DNA of 64,000 nt. Source: G963556115 sp963675945 (GTDB lineage Bacteria; Planctomycetota; SZUA-567). Below the pieces are notes generated by a model that had not been told where the DNA came from, did not search any database, and was given only the letters and a program-made list of their open reading frames with translations. The stretch is taken from contig OY780932.1 in NCBI GenBank assembly GCA_963675945.1, positions 2,790,001 to 2,854,000 of the forward strand, read 5' to 3'. The position numbers and the translations under genes are program-made. Positions 61,677 through 64,000 of the stretch are shown here, in pieces (the first letter of the stretch is position 1; each line of letters opens with the position of its first letter).

Positions 61677-62375
61677 ATGAATAAAGAAATTAACAAGATT
61701 AGTACTGCTCAGGTTCAGAGTCAAGTATACGATAAATGCAAGGAATTTATCCTTGAAGGAATATGGCAGACAGGTGATAAGTTGCCATCTGAAAATCAAT
61801 TGTGTGAATTATTTGGAGTAAGTCGAGTATCGGTCAGGGCGGCATTTCAATCATTACAAGCTCAGGGTTTTATAGAGATTAAGAGGGGAGAAGGCAGTTT
61901 TGTCAGAGACTTTAGTATCTCTGATACCCTTGAGATTTTAGTGCCGGTTTTAACTTTGAGTAATAGTGATATCAATAGTGTTTTGCAATTTCGAGTTATG
62001 ATTGAGCCTGCAATTATTCCCTATGCTTTGGATTCAGTTACTCCTGAGGATATTGAAAAACTTGAAGAGCTTTGTGCTGAGATGGTAGTGTATTCTGATG
62101 ATTTGGATAAGTATGCGGAGTTGGATAAGGATTTTCATCTATATATTCTTGAGATGTCTGATAATCCAGTTGTCAGTAAAATTTGCCAGGTAATGATGGA
62201 GGTGTTCAGGTCGTCATGGCGAGTTGTTAGCAATAAACTCGGCTCAAGTTTTGGGCTTACCTGTCATCGTAAAATAATTGATGCGATAAAATTAAAAGAT
62301 AAAGAGTTAGCCCAACGCTGTCTTTATGATCATGTAAATAATATATATCAGGAGTTTAACAAAAATATTCAGTAA
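61677..62375 (+). CDS. GntR-family regulator, FadR (FCD) subfamily
   Basis: The 232-residue protein has a GntR winged helix (residues 8-75; VYDKCKEFILEGIWQTGDKLPSENQLCELFGVSRVSVRAAFQSL) and an FCD effector domain (about 92-225; LQFRVMIEPAIIPYALDSV, LDKDFHLYILEMSDNPV, CHRKIIDAIKLKDKEL). The Asp and His residues that hold a metal in FCD domains are present. It binds an organic acid or sugar acid. I chose the ATG at 61677; the ribosome site is weak. A TRAP binding-protein gene follows, and both promoters share a palindrome, so it probably represses itself and the transporter until substrate is present. Confidence 0.9.
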   Translation: MNKEINKISTAQVQSQVYDKCKEFILEGIWQTGDKLPSENQLCELFGVSRVSVRAAFQSLQAQGFIEIKRGEGSFVRDFSISDTLEILVPVLTLSNSDINSVLQFRVMIEPAIIPYALDSVTPEDIEKLEELCAEMVVYSDDLDKYAELDKDFHLYILEMSDNPVVSKICQVMMEVFRSSWRVVSNKLGSSFGLTCHRKIIDAIKLKDKELAQRCLYDHVNNIYQEFNKNIQ

Positions 62376-62755
62376 TGCGTGATTGCTTACGCTATTTGCC
62401 CTATTTATAAAAAGTGTCTATTCGCACTATGAAAGAAAATATTATCCTTCTAGTACTGCCAGCCTGCCTAATACAGCCAAGCGAGTGGGTTATTTTCCAC
62501 TGAAATAAATTGCTGCGAGAATTATTTTACCCAAGATCTTAGCCGCAGCAGTGTTAACCAATCTTTATAATTGTTTTTTTAGGCACTAAGCCTGATTCGC
62601 GGTTTATCGTTCAATAAAAATACTGGTATTCAAAAAAAAACAATTCATTTCACGTATCTAATAGCTTATAATATACATATTCTCAATAGTTTGTGTGTAG
62701 AGCAATTTCATTTAGAAATTTCTCTTAAAAAATACTCCAGAACAAAAATAAAAAT
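62376..62755. other. Spacer between gntR and the TRAP gene
   Basis: About 380 bases hold no gene. A small stem (AGGC with GCCT near 62582) is the only structure seen. The far end leads into the TRAP promoter. Confidence 0.4.
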
Positions 62756-62786
62756 TTGACTAAGAGAAATTACCTTGTAATATACT
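62756..62786 (+). promoter_or_regulatory. Promoter of the TRAP binding-protein gene
   Basis: TTGACT (62756-62761) and TATACT (62781-62786) lie 19 bases apart; TAATAT at 62778 gives a 16-base alternative. The operator-like sequence begins inside the -10 region. Confidence 0.5.
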
Positions 62787-62797
62787 TGTATTACATG
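62776..62797. promoter_or_regulatory. Candidate GntR operator at the TRAP promoter
   Basis: TGTAATA-N6-TATTACA is a perfect inverted repeat at 62776-62795. It overlaps CTTGTATTACATG (62785-62797), which differs by one base from the palindrome in the gntR promoter. It covers the -10 box, as a repressor site would. Confidence 0.55.
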
Positions 62798-62825
62798 TTA
62801 CATGTTACATGTTACATGTTACATG
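62791..62825 (+). repeat. Five tandem copies of TTACATG
   Basis: Seven-base unit repeated exactly five times, straight after the operator-like palindrome. Each junction makes the palindrome ACATGT. The block lies in the 5' untranslated region about 76 bases before the start codon. Confidence 0.95.
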
Positions 62826-62901
62826 TGCGTTTGTTATAGTTTTTTTATGTATTTGTTTGTTAGTTGTATGTTTTGATTGTAACTTAGCTAAGGAGAAAGA
62901 A

Positions 62902-63915
62902 ATGAAACAAATTGTGTATTTGTTTTTTGTGTTGACTGTTATTGTAGGAGCTATGGCGATGCCGGCTCAAGCGTTTAATCTGAAGATACAGCATAATACG
63001 CCACCAGAAAATTCAGCTTGGCATAAAGGCTTTTTGCAGTTGGAGAAAGACCTTAAAGCGCAGTTTAAAGATGATACCAATGTTACTATTTATTCTGCTG
63101 GAGCATTGGCCAAAGGAAATTGGGTTACAATTATGGAGCAGACTCAATCTAATATTGTGCAGATGATGTGTGAATCACATGTGCCATGGGGTTCGGTCGT
63201 TCCTGAAATCTCAGCGATGAGTACTCCATTCCTCTTTGATGGCATGGAGCATGAGATGAGGTTTATTGATAGTAAACCACCGATTCTGGAAAAATGGATG
63301 AAGAAGTTTGAAGAAAAGAATCTTGTTTGTGTTGGCTGGTGGCCACGTCCTTCACGCCAGAATGTCAACAGCCAGCGTAAGATTATTACTCCGGAAGATA
63401 TCAAGGGTATGAAATTTAGAAGTATGGGAGTAGAGCTTGCGATTAAGACCTGGACTGCGATGGGTGCAAAACCGGTTCCTCTGCCTTCAGGCGAAATCTA
63501 CACTGCTATTCAATTGGGAACAGTTGCAGGTGAAGATAATGCAATAAGCACTGTATATAATTATAAGACTTATGAGCCATGTAAGTACTTTAATGTATGG
63601 AACTATATGGCTGATGGAGCGTTCATTCTGGTTAATAAGTCATGGTGGGATGAGCTGAAGCCTGAAGTTCAGGATGCAATTACCAAGAGCCTTAATGGTA
63701 GTGCACGGGATGTAGTGTATAAATACTATCTGCAAACCGAAAAAGAAGGACGTGAAAAGATGACGGAGTATGGTATCGAATTCACAGATTTTACTCCAGA
63801 AATGAAGAAGCCATGGGTTGATCTAATGTATCCGGTTTATGATTATATCAAAGAGTTGGTCGGTGGTGAGGATAGCTGGAATGAGTTCAAGAAAGCGGTA
63901 GATGCAACACGATAG
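62902..63915 (+). CDS. TRAP transporter periplasmic substrate-binding protein (DctP type)
   Basis: The 337-residue protein is exported (signal peptide MKQIVYLFFVLTVIVGAMAMPAQA, cleaved near residue 24). The mature part is a DctP-type binding protein of tripartite ATP-independent transporters: LKIQHNTPPENSAWHKGFLQLEKDL opens it; the family arginine that holds the carboxylate is likely within MKFRSMGVELAIKTWTAMGAKPVPLPSGEIYTAIQLGTVAGEDNA. A C4-dicarboxylate, keto acid or sugar acid is the likely ligand. I chose the ATG at 62902, after AAGGAGAAAG; a longer in-frame start lies inside the repeat leader. The membrane subunits DctQ and DctM would be expected next, past the window edge. Confidence 0.93.
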   Translation: MKQIVYLFFVLTVIVGAMAMPAQAFNLKIQHNTPPENSAWHKGFLQLEKDLKAQFKDDTNVTIYSAGALAKGNWVTIMEQTQSNIVQMMCESHVPWGSVVPEISAMSTPFLFDGMEHEMRFIDSKPPILEKWMKKFEEKNLVCVGWWPRPSRQNVNSQRKIITPEDIKGMKFRSMGVELAIKTWTAMGAKPVPLPSGEIYTAIQLGTVAGEDNAISTVYNYKTYEPCKYFNVWNYMADGAFILVNKSWWDELKPEVQDAITKSLNGSARDVVYKYYLQTEKEGREKMTEYGIEFTDFTPEMKKPWVDLMYPVYDYIKELVGGEDSWNEFKKAVDATR

Positions 63916-64000
63916 TTAACTTCTGATATAACTTATGTGGTAATTCTAGGATGTAACGAGGCAGGATAACCTGTGGGATGATTGGAAATATTACGAACTA

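Noticed and set aside
62791..62825. TTACATG array as a CRISPR
   Set aside because: Unit is seven bases with no spacers and no cas genes nearby.

Overview
The window is chromosomal DNA of roughly 40-45% GC from a bacterium with a Gram-negative envelope (lipoprotein with a SPOR domain, SppA, a periplasmic TRAP binding protein). It is probably anaerobic: it has a three-subunit [FeFe] hydrogenase, the anaerobic thiazole enzyme ThiH, and a selenocysteine tRNA. An ECF sigma factor followed by two small membrane proteins, an Ala/Lys/Pro-tailed HU protein, an aroK-aroB fusion and CheX-type phosphatases are seen together in PVC (Lentisphaerota-like), spirochaete-like and related lineages. I cannot name the phylum with confidence; no rRNA or ribosomal protein is present.

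Layout. 1-1.1 kb: 5' part of a chemoreceptor gene. 1.4-4.5 kb: accessory patch with an internally deleted IS481/IS3-like element, the C-terminal remnant of a membrane-protein gene, a small tail-anchored protein, tRNA-Asn and about 1.3 kb of apparently decayed sequence. 4.5-7.5 kb: YjbQ, an ECF sigma operon and HU. 7.9-11 kb: a 700-residue coiled-coil protein, then a STAS/anti-sigma-kinase pair leading into queC. 11.7-16.9 kb: aroKB, aroC, an RmlD-like reductase, a secreted unknown and a TPR/SPOR lipoprotein. 17.3-24.7 kb: thiH, tRNA-Sec, rlmN, fucU with an OppD-like ATPase, pepA, and a frameshifted gene with an embedded HPr-like domain. 24.8-36 kb: sppA-leuS, msrAB, a hydrolase, NUDIX, YciI, obgE, a methyltransferase, HDOD and an M42 peptidase. 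36.3-41.9 kb: EIIA-like gene and chemotaxis cluster 1 (cheA, response regulator, cheB, cheY, receiver-CheX fusion). 42-44 kb: proA and a receiver-like/PilZ protein. 44.4-51.6 kb: chemotaxis cluster 2 (cheA with two HPt domains, CheD-like, cheR, frameshifted cheB, cheD, HDOD, cheY-like, cheX). 51.9-55 kb: an unknown protein and a padR-flavoprotein pair. 55-61.3 kb: leuA with an attenuator, divergent from hydCBA. 61.7-64 kb: a GntR/FadR regulator and a TRAP binding protein.

How the parts work together. Two complete-looking chemotaxis sets, no flagellar genes in view, feed phosphate from CheA kinases to several CheY-like receivers; CheX phosphatases remove it, and CheR, CheB and CheD adjust receptors. 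The hydrogenase operon should couple NADH and ferredoxin oxidation to H2 formation. leuA carries a classical leucine leader-peptide attenuator. The GntR regulator and the TRAP gene share an operator-like palindrome, which suggests a self-regulated uptake module. Two genes are broken by single-base shifts (the HPr-like gene and the second cheB), and one CheD paralogue and two receiver-like domains have lost catalytic or phosphoacceptor residues.
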